Part shown: positions 7,990 to 15,882 of the stretch, one piece after another
Layout: each line of letters opens with the position of its first letter
Numbering within the stretch: position 1 is the first letter of the stretch
Assembly: GCA_965279735.1 (NCBI GenBank)
Contig: OZ257260.1
Location: 620,001 to 684,000 of the forward strand
DNA: 64,000 nt
From: CAIUGU01 sp965279735
GTDB taxonomy: Bacteria > Pseudomonadota > Gammaproteobacteria > Steroidobacterales > Steroidobacteraceae
Direction of reading: 5' to 3'
Program-made: the position numbers and the translations under genes
The notes under the pieces: model-generated
Seen by the model: only the letters and a program-made list of their open reading frames with translations
Told to the model about the DNA's origin: nothing
The model's database searches: none

Positions 7990-8648
7990 TCGACGCGAGG
8001 ATCAATGGCATCGGGATGACCTCCGCGCGGACGCGGGAGCGGTTGATCCAGCGCCTGAAAGAGCAGGGCATCAGGAACCCGGCAGTCCTGGACCAGATCC
8101 GCAACGTTCCGCGACACATGTTCGTGGATGAAGCGCTGGCAACCCGGGCCTACGAAGACACTGCCTTGCCCATTGGCCTCGGCCAGACCATCTCGCAGCC
8201 GTATGTGGTCGCGCGCATGACGGAAGCCCTGATCGAAGGCACTCCACCCCGCAAGATCCTCGAGGTCGGCACGGGATGCGGTTACCAGACCGCGGTGCTC
8301 GCACCGCTGGTCTCGACGATCTACAGCATCGAACGCATCGGCGAATTGCTGACCAAAACCCGCGTGCGGTTGCGCGAACTCAATATCCGCAACGTCCAGT
8401 TCCGTCATGGCGACGGCTTCAAGGGCTGGGTTGGGCACGCGCCTTACGATGCGATCCTCGTTGCGGCTGCGCCCGAGAAGATTCCCGAAGCATTGCTCAA
8501 GCAGCTCGCGCCGGGCGGCCGGTTGATCGCGCCCATCGGCCCGGATGGACGCCAGGAACTCCGGCGTATCGTTCGGCGCGGCGATGACTTCACCCAGGAG
8601 ATGCTGGGGCTTGTCAGCTTCGTGCCGTTGTTGAAGGGATTGGGATAA
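7986..8648 (+). CDS. pcm: Protein-L-isoaspartate O-methyltransferase
   Basis: Repairs isoaspartyl residues in aged proteins using S-adenosylmethionine. 220 residues. Family motifs: VPRHMFVDEALATRAYEDTALPIGLGQTISQPYVVARMTE and the SAM-binding loop ILEVGTGCGYQTAVLAPL; the C-terminal region includes KQLAPGGRLIAPIG. The ATG overlaps the surE stop by 4 bp. surE-pcm-nlpD is a conserved stationary-phase cluster. Confidence 0.96.
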   Translation: MIDARINGIGMTSARTRERLIQRLKEQGIRNPAVLDQIRNVPRHMFVDEALATRAYEDTALPIGLGQTISQPYVVARMTEALIEGTPPRKILEVGTGCGYQTAVLAPLVSTIYSIERIGELLTKTRVRLRELNIRNVQFRHGDGFKGWVGHAPYDAILVAAAPEKIPEALLKQLAPGGRLIAPIGPDGRQELRRIVRRGDDFTQEMLGLVSFVPLLKGLG

Positions 8649-8660
8649 GACTTTCGTCGG

Positions 8661-8767
8661 ATCGGATGTCAGAAGACGTTTTCAAAAACGCCGCAAGTAC
8701 ATCCCTGTAGTCTCCGGGTTCGGCGTCCTGCCTCACACGGTTCTGAAAACGTCTTCTGACACCCGAT
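8661..8767 (+). repeat. Hairpin repeat element, copy 2
   Basis: A 107 bp element starting 13 bp after the pcm stop and ending about 50 bp before nlpD. The outer arms 8661-8684 and 8744-8767 are complementary at 23 of 24 positions; the one mismatch is an A opposite C. The core (CGCCGCAAGTACATCCCTGT onward, then CCGGGTTCGG, CTCACACGG) matches copy 1 closely, but the stem sequence (AGAAGACGTTTTCA) differs from copy 1 (AGAGGACATTTTG) with compensating changes on the other arm. Confidence 0.9.
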
Positions 8768-8842
8768 CCTCCTCAGGTCTCTTAGCTCACTTGAGCCTCG
8801 TCTGCTCGGCTATGCTCCGTGGATGGAAAGGGTGTGCGTGCT

Positions 8843-9529
8843 TTGAAGCTCCGCGGACTCGTCATCGTGTTGATGGTGGTGGGGGGTGTGTTGCTGGCGG
8901 GATGCAGCAGCGCGCCGACGCGTGCGCCGGGGACGTATACCGTCAAGCGTGGCGATACGCTGTATTCGATTTCGTTTCGCTATGGCCTCGACTATCGCGA
9001 GGTCGCCCGCCGCAATCGCATTGGCCGCGACTACGTGATCTATCCCGGACAGGTGCTTTATCTCGTTCCGTCGAACAGGGCACCTGCGCAATCTGCTGCG
9101 CGTTCATCACAGTCTCCGCGGACTCCGCCGCCCGCCGTGCCGCCTGCATCCGCAGCGGTGAGATGGCAGTGGCCTGCCGACAATGTGGGCGTCAAGCTGA
9201 CTGAACGGCCCAACTATGGCCAGGGCCTCACGCTGACGGGGCGCCTTGGTCAGGAGATCCATGCAGCCGCGGAGGGCAGCGTTGTCTATGTGGGTTCGGG
9301 ATTGCTGGGTTACGGGCAGCTCGTGATCATCAAACATAACGACACCTACCTGAGTGCATATGCCCATACGCAGACGGTGCTCGTGCGCGAGGGCGAGACG
9401 GCGCGGGCGGGACAGCCGATCGCAACGATGGGCGAGGGGCCGGGTCAGCAGCCGATGCTGTATTTCGAGATCCGCGTGAACGGGAAGCCTGTCGATCCGC
9501 TCGGGTTTTTGCCGCGCCGATCGGGTTGA
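8843..9529 (+). CDS. nlpD: NlpD-like LysM / M23-type lipoprotein, amidase activator
   Basis: Outer-membrane lipoprotein of the NlpD type, which activates the septal amidase AmiC. From TTG 8843 the N-terminus is a lipoprotein signal with lipobox LLAGC (in-frame GTG starts at 8819 and 8834 would lengthen it). A LysM domain follows (YTVKRGDTLYSISFRYGL...YVIYPGQVLYLVP), then a Pro/Ser-rich linker, then a LytM/M23 domain close to E. coli NlpD (IIKHNDTYLSAYAHTQTVLVREGE). The last zinc-site His is missing (MLYFEIR instead of LHFEIR), as expected for a non-enzymatic activator. The pcm-nlpD order supports this. rpoS does not follow. Confidence 0.9.
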   Translation: MKLRGLVIVLMVVGGVLLAGCSSAPTRAPGTYTVKRGDTLYSISFRYGLDYREVARRNRIGRDYVIYPGQVLYLVPSNRAPAQSAARSSQSPRTPPPAVPPASAAVRWQWPADNVGVKLTERPNYGQGLTLTGRLGQEIHAAAEGSVVYVGSGLLGYGQLVIIKHNDTYLSAYAHTQTVLVREGETARAGQPIATMGEGPGQQPMLYFEIRVNGKPVDPLGFLPRRSG

Positions 9530-9625
9530 TGGCCAGCGCCCCCTGTTTTTTTGCAGTCGCAGATGGTTTTTACGATGGTTCTTCGAGCGCGCGGGGTAGA
9601 CCCATTCTATTAAAGCCAAGTGCTC

Positions 9626-9655
9626 TTGCACTTCGCATGTCGGTATGTCTAACAT
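9626..9655 (+). promoter_or_regulatory. Candidate promoter upstream of the putative structured RNA
   Basis: TTGCAC (9626-9631), an 18 bp spacer and TAACAT (9650-9655) resemble a sigma70 promoter with a start near 9662. Two short inverted repeats overlap it: AAGTGC-TCTT-GCACTT (9618-9633) and CGCATGT/ACATGCG (9634-9640 and 9651-9657). These could be operators, or hairpins in an nlpD 3' untranslated region if transcription starts further upstream. Confidence 0.4.
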
Positions 9656-9661
9656 GCGGCC

Positions 9662-9944
9662 CACTGTCGCTGGCCAACGACTATAACGAAGGCAACGGCA
9701 GCCCGGGACGACCGGGAGAAGACGCAGGGGCGAGGGGGGATTCGAGGTAACAGCGCCAAGAAGTAAAAGAACCGAAAACAACAAGAAAAAACGCCGTCGC
9801 GCCGGATCCACAAGATCCGTGCAGCAATGACGGGTTGGTCGAACGAACTTCAGTTTCTGCGTCTTCCCCCGGTCGCCCCGATCCGGGTAAGCAAACTAAA
9901 AAAACTTCAATCGACGATGCAACCTGCATCGTCCGTTTCTTTTT
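9662..9944 (+). ncRNA. Putative structured non-coding RNA downstream of nlpD
   Basis: The 441 bp between nlpD and the next gene has no convincing ORF. Segments 9704-9726 and 9858-9880 are complementary at 21 of 23 positions (both mismatches A opposite C), and the stem can extend by five pairs including three G-U. The enclosed ~126 nt contains an A-rich stretch (about 9758-9791) and a CGGATC-CACAA-GATCCG hairpin (9803-9819). An A-rich linker leads to an intrinsic terminator (9913-9944), and a promoter-like sequence lies at 9626-9655. Strand is favoured by promoter and terminator but not proven. It does not look like tmRNA, 4.5S RNA or RNase P RNA. Confidence 0.5.
9913..9944 (+). terminator. 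Intrinsic terminator, possibly bidirectional
   Basis: A perfect 9 bp stem GACGATGCA (9913-9921) and TGCATCGTC (9925-9933) with a 3 nt loop, followed by CGTTTCTTTTT on the plus strand. On the minus strand the same hairpin lies 37 bp past the end of the Mth938-like gene, and its T-run (TTTTTTT) starts 8 nt after the stem. It probably ends plus-strand transcripts and may also serve the minus gene. Confidence 0.8.
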
Positions 9945-9970
9945 CCAGTGGTGAGCCGTATCGCCTGGAT

Positions 9971-10345
9971 CTAGTCTTTCAGCAGCAACGCTGCGACGAC
10001 GCGCCGGTCTTCGGACACCAGGATATTGAATGTCCTGCAGGCAGCGGCGGTATCCATCACTTCGAACCCGATCCGCCGCGACAGCATCGCGGCCATGATG
10101 CTTCGATCCGGGAAACGCTGTTTCGTGCCGGAGCCGAGCAGGATGATCTCGGGCTGCTGGGCCAGGAGACTCTCGAAATGTTCGAGCCGCAGTTCCTGCA
10201 GCGTCTGCGGCGGCCAATCTGCGACGATGCTGTCGGCCGTTACGAGGCAGCTTGAACGAATGACCTGTTCACCGATCCGCAATTCGCCGGGGCTGAAGCC
10301 GCGTATAAGATTGACGCCAGGGCCGGTCTGCAAAGTGATTTTCAT
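9971..10345 (-). CDS. Mth938/NDUFAF3-like domain protein (DUF498)
   Basis: 124 residues from ATG 10345, chosen because the family N-terminus begins MKITLQTGPGVNLIRGF. The body (SCLVTADSIVADW..., EIILLGSGTKQRFPD, IGFEVMDTAAACRTFNILVSEDRRVVAALLL) matches the Mth938-like fold shared with the human complex I assembly factor NDUFAF3. Bacterial function is not established. It is divergent from the RpfE-like gene, with 56 bp between starts. Confidence 0.85.
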   Translation of the reverse strand: MKITLQTGPGVNLIRGFSPGELRIGEQVIRSSCLVTADSIVADWPPQTLQELRLEHFESLLAQQPEIILLGSGTKQRFPDRSIMAAMLSRRIGFEVMDTAAACRTFNILVSEDRRVVAALLLKD

Positions 10346-10401
10346 CGATTGTCCCGATTGTCGCTGCGGGAACGATATCATCGGCGCCGGCCTCCGGCCA
10401 T

Positions 10402-11472
10402 GTGTCTCCTCTTACACCCTTGCCGTTGGCTGCTCCTCAAAAAACGTTGGCCGCTCCCATTCCAGTTTCTTCGCCATCGGGCTTGCTGCGACTGATCGTG
10501 CCTGGTTTCGTGTCGCGGTTGCGGGCAGCCGCGCCGGTGCCGCGTCTTCCCGTGCTGGAAAAACTCGTGGCCCGCGGGAATGTCACTGCAATCGTCCACA
10601 GCCTGCCCGGCTGGAAGTCATGGCACCTCGACTTACTGGCCCTTCTCGATCTGCAACCAGATCGCCTGCATGCAAGCGCACCGCTCGAATGGCTGGGACG
10701 GGAAGGCGAGCCGGGACAGGGATCCTGGCTCGGCTCCGAGTTCGTGCATCTGGAAATGGGATCCCGCAGCGCGCGCTTGCACCGCATCGAGGCTCTCGAC
10801 TCATCTACCGCCGCTGCACTGGTGAGCTTGCTGGCGGGTCACCTGCAGGGTTCGGGCGTCACGGCCCGTGTCTCTGCCGTATCACCGACCCGTTTCTTCC
10901 TGCACAGCGACCGGACACTCGAAGCCATTTGCAAGGAGCCGGATTTCGAAATGGACGTGGATATCCAGCAACTCCTGCCGCAGGGAAAAAATGGCGCCGA
11001 GCTGCGACGCCTGCTGACCGAAGTGCAGATGCTTCTGCATGACCATCCCGTCAATGCGCAACGCGAACGTTCCGGCTTGCGCACGGTAAATGCGATCTGG
11101 TTGTCCGGCCTCGGTGATTTCGAATCGTTGCAGCCGTTGGCCTTGCCGCGCGTCTGGAGCGACGAGCCCTTTGTGCGAGGACTGTGCCGGCTGCATGAGG
11201 CGCGATGCCTGCCGTTGCCCCGTACGGCCCTTGAGCTGTTGAGCAGCGTGGAGTCTGGCGTGGCTGTAGTCCCGGTCAATGAAACAGCGGACCCGGCTGC
11301 GGACTTGCATGCGCTTGAGAAGGACTGGTTTGCACCACTGGCCGCGGCAGTTTCCGCCCGCCAGTTGTCAGGCGTGGAACTGCACCTGGATCGTTGGCGG
11401 ATCAGTATCGACCGGCCAGCTTTGCGGCGTTTCTGGCAGCGTGGCCGCCCACTCTCCGGGCTGTTGCAATGA
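10402..11472 (+). CDS. RpfE-like / phosphoglycerate-mutase-related protein of unknown function
   Basis: 356 residues from a GTG at 10402 (start uncertain, no clear ribosome binding site). The sequence (LIVPGFVSRLRAA..., SWHLDLLALLDL, SPTRFFLH, NAIWLSGLGDF, LHLDRWRISIDRPALRRFWQRGRPL) resembles proteins annotated as RpfE or as cofactor-independent phosphoglycerate-mutase relatives, which in Xanthomonas sit next to recJ. No catalytic motif could be recognised, so enzyme activity is not claimed. Its stop overlaps the recJ ATG (ATGA), so the pair is translationally coupled. Confidence 0.65.
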   Translation: MSPLTPLPLAAPQKTLAAPIPVSSPSGLLRLIVPGFVSRLRAAAPVPRLPVLEKLVARGNVTAIVHSLPGWKSWHLDLLALLDLQPDRLHASAPLEWLGREGEPGQGSWLGSEFVHLEMGSRSARLHRIEALDSSTAAALVSLLAGHLQGSGVTARVSAVSPTRFFLHSDRTLEAICKEPDFEMDVDIQQLLPQGKNGAELRRLLTEVQMLLHDHPVNAQRERSGLRTVNAIWLSGLGDFESLQPLALPRVWSDEPFVRGLCRLHEARCLPLPRTALELLSSVESGVAVVPVNETADPAADLHALEKDWFAPLAAAVSARQLSGVELHLDRWRISIDRPALRRFWQRGRPLSGLLQ

Positions 11473-13208
11473 GCGCAAGAATCCAGCGTCGCTCTCAATC
11501 GGTCGATGCGCGTATCCCGGAGACACTCCATCCGCTGCTCCGGCGCATCTATGCGGGCCGGGGAGTGCAGGATCCGGGCGACCTCGAACTCGGGCTCGAT
11601 CGCCTGATCCCGATCCGCGAGCTCGGGAATATCGACGCCGCAGTCGAACTGCTGCTCGTTCATTTCCGGAAGGGCACGCGTATTACCGTCATCGGCGATT
11701 TCGATGCAGACGGCGCAACGAGTACGGCATTGATGGTGCGGCAGCTGCGGCGACTCGGTTTTCCCGATGTGGATTTCCTCGTGCCGAACCGGTTCGAGTA
11801 TGGCTACGGGCTCACGCCTGAAATCGTTGCGCTCGCCGCGCAACAGAAGCCGGCGTTGATCATCACTGTCGACAACGGCATCTCGAGCCATGCAGGGGTT
11901 GAAGCCGCGAGCCTCGCTGGAATAGAAACACTGATCACCGACCATCATCTGCCCGCGGCGACTTTGCCGGCTGCCGCCGTCATCGTGAATCCCAATTCGC
12001 ATGGCGAGGCCTTTTCCAGCAAGGCGCTGGCGGGTGTCGGGGTCGCCTTCTATGTCATGGCGGCCCTCACGCGGGCGATGCAGGAGCAGGGGCTGTCAAC
12101 GACACCTGTCCCCGTCAGTGATCTGCTTGATCTCGTGGCGCTCGGAACCGTGGCGGATCTTGTGCCGCTCGATCACAACAATCGCATCCTTGTTCACCAG
12201 GGATTGCGGCGTATCCGCGCCGGGCGTTGCACGCCGGGTGTACGCGCATTGCTCGAAGTAGCGGGCAAGCGCGTCGAGAAAATGGTCGCTGCCGATCTCG
12301 GGTTCCAGGTCGGGCCGCGCCTCAACGCGGCGGGCCGGCTTGATGACATGACCATCGGCATCCAATGCCTGCTGACCGATGATCTGGCAACTGCGCGCCT
12401 GCTGGCGGGCCGACTCGCGCAACTCAACCAGGATCGCAAGGAGCTGGAAACCCGCATGCAGCAGGACGCGCTCGGCACGCTGGCAGACATGCGTATCGAC
12501 GATCCCTCCCTGCCGCTGGGTCTCTGTCTCTTCGAAGAGGATTGGCACCAGGGCGTCGTCGGCCTTGTCGCCTCGCGCGTGAAGGAACGCACTCACCGGC
12601 CCGTGATCGCGTTTGCGCGGGCAGATGCAGCCATGCTCAAGGGGTCCGCGCGATCGGTGTCGGGTGTCCACATCCGCGATGTGCTCGATGCGATAGCGAC
12701 GCGGCAACCGGACCTCATCCATCGTTTTGGCGGACATGCGATGGCGGCCGGGCTGACTCTGGCTGCGGATCGTCTGGACTCGTTCCGCGAAGCCTTTGAC
12801 GCGGAAGTCCGGCGCTGGATGACGCTGGACGATGCGCATGGCGTCATTCATTCCGACGGTGCACTGGCAGCGGATGATTTCTCGCTGGAAACAGCGCGAG
12901 TGATGCGCGAAGCCGGGCCATGGGGGCAGGCTTTTCCCGAACCCACGTTCGATGGCCGGTTCGGCGTGGTGGAAAGCCGCGTGCTGGGTGAGCGGCACCT
13001 GAAGCTCAAGATCCGTGCGTGGAGTGGGGGCAGTCTGACGGGTCCCGTCTGCGAGGCCATCGCGTTCCGGTATTTCGATCATGCCGAGGCTGCCAGCGTG
13101 CGCCCCGAACAGCAGATCGAGATCGCCTTCCGGATGGACGTGAACGAATATGCTGGAACGGAAAGACTCCAGCTGCTGGTTGAACATCTGGAGGTCGTAG
13201 GGACGTAA
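11469..13208 (+). CDS. recJ: Single-stranded-DNA-specific exonuclease RecJ
   Basis: 5'-3' exonuclease for single-stranded DNA in mismatch repair and recombination. About 579 residues from ATG 11469, which overlaps the stop of the upstream gene. DHH phosphoesterase motifs: VIGDFDADGATSTALM, ITVDNGISS, TDHHLP; DHHA1 motifs: PRLNAAGRLDDM, DWHQGVVGLVASR and RFGGHAMAAGLTL; then the C-terminal OB-type domain. Length matches the family. prfB follows after 68 bp. Confidence 0.95.
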   Translation: MSARIQRRSQSVDARIPETLHPLLRRIYAGRGVQDPGDLELGLDRLIPIRELGNIDAAVELLLVHFRKGTRITVIGDFDADGATSTALMVRQLRRLGFPDVDFLVPNRFEYGYGLTPEIVALAAQQKPALIITVDNGISSHAGVEAASLAGIETLITDHHLPAATLPAAAVIVNPNSHGEAFSSKALAGVGVAFYVMAALTRAMQEQGLSTTPVPVSDLLDLVALGTVADLVPLDHNNRILVHQGLRRIRAGRCTPGVRALLEVAGKRVEKMVAADLGFQVGPRLNAAGRLDDMTIGIQCLLTDDLATARLLAGRLAQLNQDRKELETRMQQDALGTLADMRIDDPSLPLGLCLFEEDWHQGVVGLVASRVKERTHRPVIAFARADAAMLKGSARSVSGVHIRDVLDAIATRQPDLIHRFGGHAMAAGLTLAADRLDSFREAFDAEVRRWMTLDDAHGVIHSDGALAADDFSLETARVMREAGPWGQAFPEPTFDGRFGVVESRVLGERHLKLKIRAWSGGSLTGPVCEAIAFRYFDHAEAASVRPEQQIEIAFRMDVNEYAGTERLQLLVEHLEVVGT

Positions 13209-13276
13209 GGACGTCCCTTCGTTGCATTGGGTCTTGCGTGTTACCATCGCGCCCCCGCCAGCCGCTGAATCCGCTC

Positions 13277-14372
13277 ATGGAAGTCAATCTCATCCGCCGT
13301 ACCCTCGATGACCTCTCGGAGCGCTACGAGCTGCTCAGGAGGTTTCTTTGAGTACGACACCAAGAGCGAGCGACTCGCCGAGGTAACCCGGGAACTCGAG
13401 GATCCGGGCATCTGGAATACGCCGGACAAGGCGCAGGAACTGGGCAAGGAAAGGGCACGCCTCGAACAGGTGGTGGCCATGCTCGATCGCATCCAGGCCG
13501 CGCTCAATGACGGGCGGGAACTGCTGGAGATGGCAGTCGAGGAAAATGACGAATCGACTGCGCAGGGCGTAAGTGCCGATCTCGCGCGCGTCGAGACCGA
13601 CCTCAAGCAGCTCGAATTCCGTCGCATGTTCCCGGGTGAAATGGACCCGCACAGCGCGTTCCTCGACATCCAGTCAGGGGCGGGAGGTACCGAAGCGCAG
13701 GATTGGGCCCAGATGCTGCTCCGGATGTATCTCCGCTGGGGCGATGCGCATGGTTTCAAGACCGAAGTTGTCGACATCAGCAATGGCGAAGTCGCGGGCA
13801 TCAAGGGTGCAACCGTGAACTTCCAGGGCGACTATGCGTACGGTTGGTTGCGAACCGAGACCGGTGTCCATCGGCTCGTGCGTAAATCGCCGTTCGATTC
13901 GAACGCACGCCGGCATACTTCATTCGCTTCGGTGTTCGTCTCGCCGGAAGTCGATGACGACATCAATATCGAGATCAATCCCGCGGACCTCAAGACCGAC
14001 GTATACCGTTCCAGCGGCGCCGGTGGCCAGCACGTCAACAAGACCGAGTCCGCGGTGCGTATCACCCACATTCCCACCGGCATCGTGGCGGCGTGCCAGA
14101 ACGAGCGCAGCCAGCACAAGAACCGCGACTTCGCGATGAAGATGCTGAAGGCCAAGCTTTACGAGCTGGAAGTGAACAAGCGCAACGCAGCGGCAAAAGT
14201 ACTGGAAGACACGAAGTCGGACGTGAGCTGGGGCAACCAGATCCGTTCGTACGTGCTCGACCAGTCGCGCATCAAGGATCTGCGCACCAACGTCGAAGTC
14301 GGCAACACCACCGCCGTGCTCGACGGCGACCTGGACCAGTTTCTCGAAGCGAGCCTCAAGCAGGGTCTCTAG
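13277..14372 (+). CDS. prfB: Peptide chain release factor 2, programmed +1 frameshift
   Basis: Recognises UGA and UAA stop codons and triggers peptide release. The reading starts at ATG 13277 (MEVNLIRRTLDDLSERYELLRRFL), meets an in-frame TGA at 13349-13351, and continues in the +1 frame (LEYDTKSERLAEVTRELEDP...) to 14372, giving 364 residues in total. This is the conserved RF2 autoregulatory frameshift, not a mutation. Class I release factor motifs are present: the stop-codon-recognition SPF (KSPFDSNARRH) and the catalytic GGQ in SSGAGGQHVNKTESAVRI. lysS follows after 16 bp, as in E. coli. Confidence 0.97.
13337..13351 (+). promoter_or_regulatory. RF2 programmed frameshift site
   Basis: AGGAGG (13337-13342), TTT, then CTT TGA (13346-13351). 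The internal Shine-Dalgarno-like sequence three bases before the CTT slip codon and the UGA stop is the canonical RF2 autoregulation signal: low RF2 slows termination at UGA and lets the ribosome slip +1. The Shine-Dalgarno here is a perfect AGGAGG, against AGGGGG in E. coli. Confidence 0.95.
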
Positions 14373-14388
14373 ACTCAAGAGCACAGCC

Positions 14389-15882
14389 ATGACCGAGACA
14401 ACGCCTCCTGTTGACGAGAACAAGTTGATCGCCGAGCGTCGCGCGAAGCTGGATCGCTTGCGCGAACGCGGCCAGGCGTATCCGAACGACTTCCGCCGCG
14501 ACGCGCTCGCTGAGCAGCTGCTCGTTGCCTACGGCGAACGGCCGACGGAATGGTTCGACAAGAACGTGATTCCCGCCCGCGTCGGCGGTCGCATCATGGT
14601 CAAGCGGATCATGGGCAAGGCGAGCTTCGTCAAGATCATGGACCGTTCGGGCCAGATCCAGCTGTTCCTTCAGCAGGAACCGCTTGGGTCAGCTTATGAC
14701 GACTTCAAGACCTGGGATGTCGGTGACATCATCGCGGCCGAAGGCGCGCTCTTCAAGACGAAGACGGGCGAGCTTTCGGTGCGTGCCGACAAGATCAAGC
14801 TGCTCGTGAAGAGTTTGCGTCCGTTGCCTGACAAGTGGCATGGGCTCGGCGACCAGGAAATCCGCTACCGGCAGCGCTATGTCGACCTGATCATCAATCC
14901 CGAGAGCCGTGAGGTGTTCAGGAGCCGCACGCGCATCGTCAAATATTTACGCGACTTCCTCGACGCCATGGACTATCTCGAAGTCGAGACGCCGATGCTC
15001 CAGAGCATTCCGGGTGGTGCGGCGGCACGGCCTTTCACGACGCATCACAACGCACTGGATATGGACATGTTCCTGCGCATCTCGCCGGAGCTGTATCTCA
15101 AGCGGCTCGTGGTAGGCGGCTTCGAGCGCGTGTACGAGATCAACCGCAATTTCCGCAATGAAGGTTTATCCACCCGGCACAACCCCGAATTCACGATGCT
15201 GGAGCTGTACCAGGCCCATGCAGACTTCCGCGACCTGATGGAGCTCGTCGAGCGTCTGTTCCACGGACTCTGCGATACGCTGCTCGGCACTCGCCAGGTG
15301 AAGTATGGCGACCAGGTGTTCGAATTCGGCCAGCCGTTCCGGCGCGTGACCGTTGAGGACCTGGTGGTGCATTTCAATCCGGGCGTTGAACGCGAACGGC
15401 TGCGCGAGGTGCCCTACCTGCGTGATCTGTGCACGCGGCTCGAGATTCCGTGGAAGGAAGGCGACGGTCCCGGCAAGCTGCAGATCGAGGTCTTCGAGAA
15501 GACGGCCGAGCACCGGTTGATTCAGCCGACGTTCGTGTACAGCTATCCGGCCGAAGTGTCGCCGCTCGCACGCCGCAACGATTCCGATCCGTTCATCACC
15601 GACCGTTTTGAATTCTTCGTAGGCGGCCGCGAGATTGCCAACGGGTTCTCCGAGCTCAACGATTCGGAAGACCAGGCAGCGCGTTTCAAGGAACAGGCGG
15701 CGCGCAAGACGGCAGGCGATGAAGAAGCGATGTTCTACGACGCCGACTACATCCGTGCGCTGGAATACGGGTTGCCACCGACCGCGGGATTGGGCATCGG
15801 CATCGACCGGCTGGTGATGCTGCTGACGAATTCACCGTCGATTCGCGATGTGCTGCTGTTCCCGCATCTGCGCCACGAATAG
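14389..15882 (+). CDS. lysS: Lysyl-tRNA synthetase, class II
   Basis: Charges tRNA-Lys. 497 residues, close to E. coli LysS (505). An N-terminal OB-fold anticodon-binding domain (about 60-165, VGGRIMVKRIMGKASFVKIMDRSGQIQLF) is followed by the class II catalytic core with motif 2 (FERVYEINRNFRNEGLSTRHNPEFTMLE) and motif 3 (GLGIGIDRLVML). Family block ETPMLQSIPGGAAARPF is intact. Follows prfB closely and ends one base before the convergent ygfZ stop. Confidence 0.97.
   Translation: MTETTPPVDENKLIAERRAKLDRLRERGQAYPNDFRRDALAEQLLVAYGERPTEWFDKNVIPARVGGRIMVKRIMGKASFVKIMDRSGQIQLFLQQEPLGSAYDDFKTWDVGDIIAAEGALFKTKTGELSVRADKIKLLVKSLRPLPDKWHGLGDQEIRYRQRYVDLIINPESREVFRSRTRIVKYLRDFLDAMDYLEVETPMLQSIPGGAAARPFTTHHNALDMDMFLRISPELYLKRLVVGGFERVYEINRNFRNEGLSTRHNPEFTMLELYQAHADFRDLMELVERLFHGLCDTLLGTRQVKYGDQVFEFGQPFRRVTVEDLVVHFNPGVERERLREVPYLRDLCTRLEIPWKEGDGPGKLQIEVFEKTAEHRLIQPTFVYSYPAEVSPLARRNDSDPFITDRFEFFVGGREIANGFSELNDSEDQAARFKEQAARKTAGDEEAMFYDADYIRALEYGLPPTAGLGIGIDRLVMLLTNSPSIRDVLLFPHLRHE

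Noticed and set aside
9526..9750. Short plus-strand ORF after nlpD
   Set aside because: No homology recognised, and it runs into the arm of the long-range stem; composition looks non-coding.
9681..10217. A 178-codon minus-strand frame across the putative RNA and the Mth938-like gene
   Set aside because: Overlaps a better supported gene in another frame and a strong terminator hairpin; low-complexity translation without domain.
13308..14372. prfB as an N-terminally truncated or frameshifted pseudogene
   Set aside because: The in-frame TGA lies in the conserved AGGAGG-TTT-CTT-TGA context of RF2 programmed frameshifting, and the upstream frame encodes the normal N-terminus.
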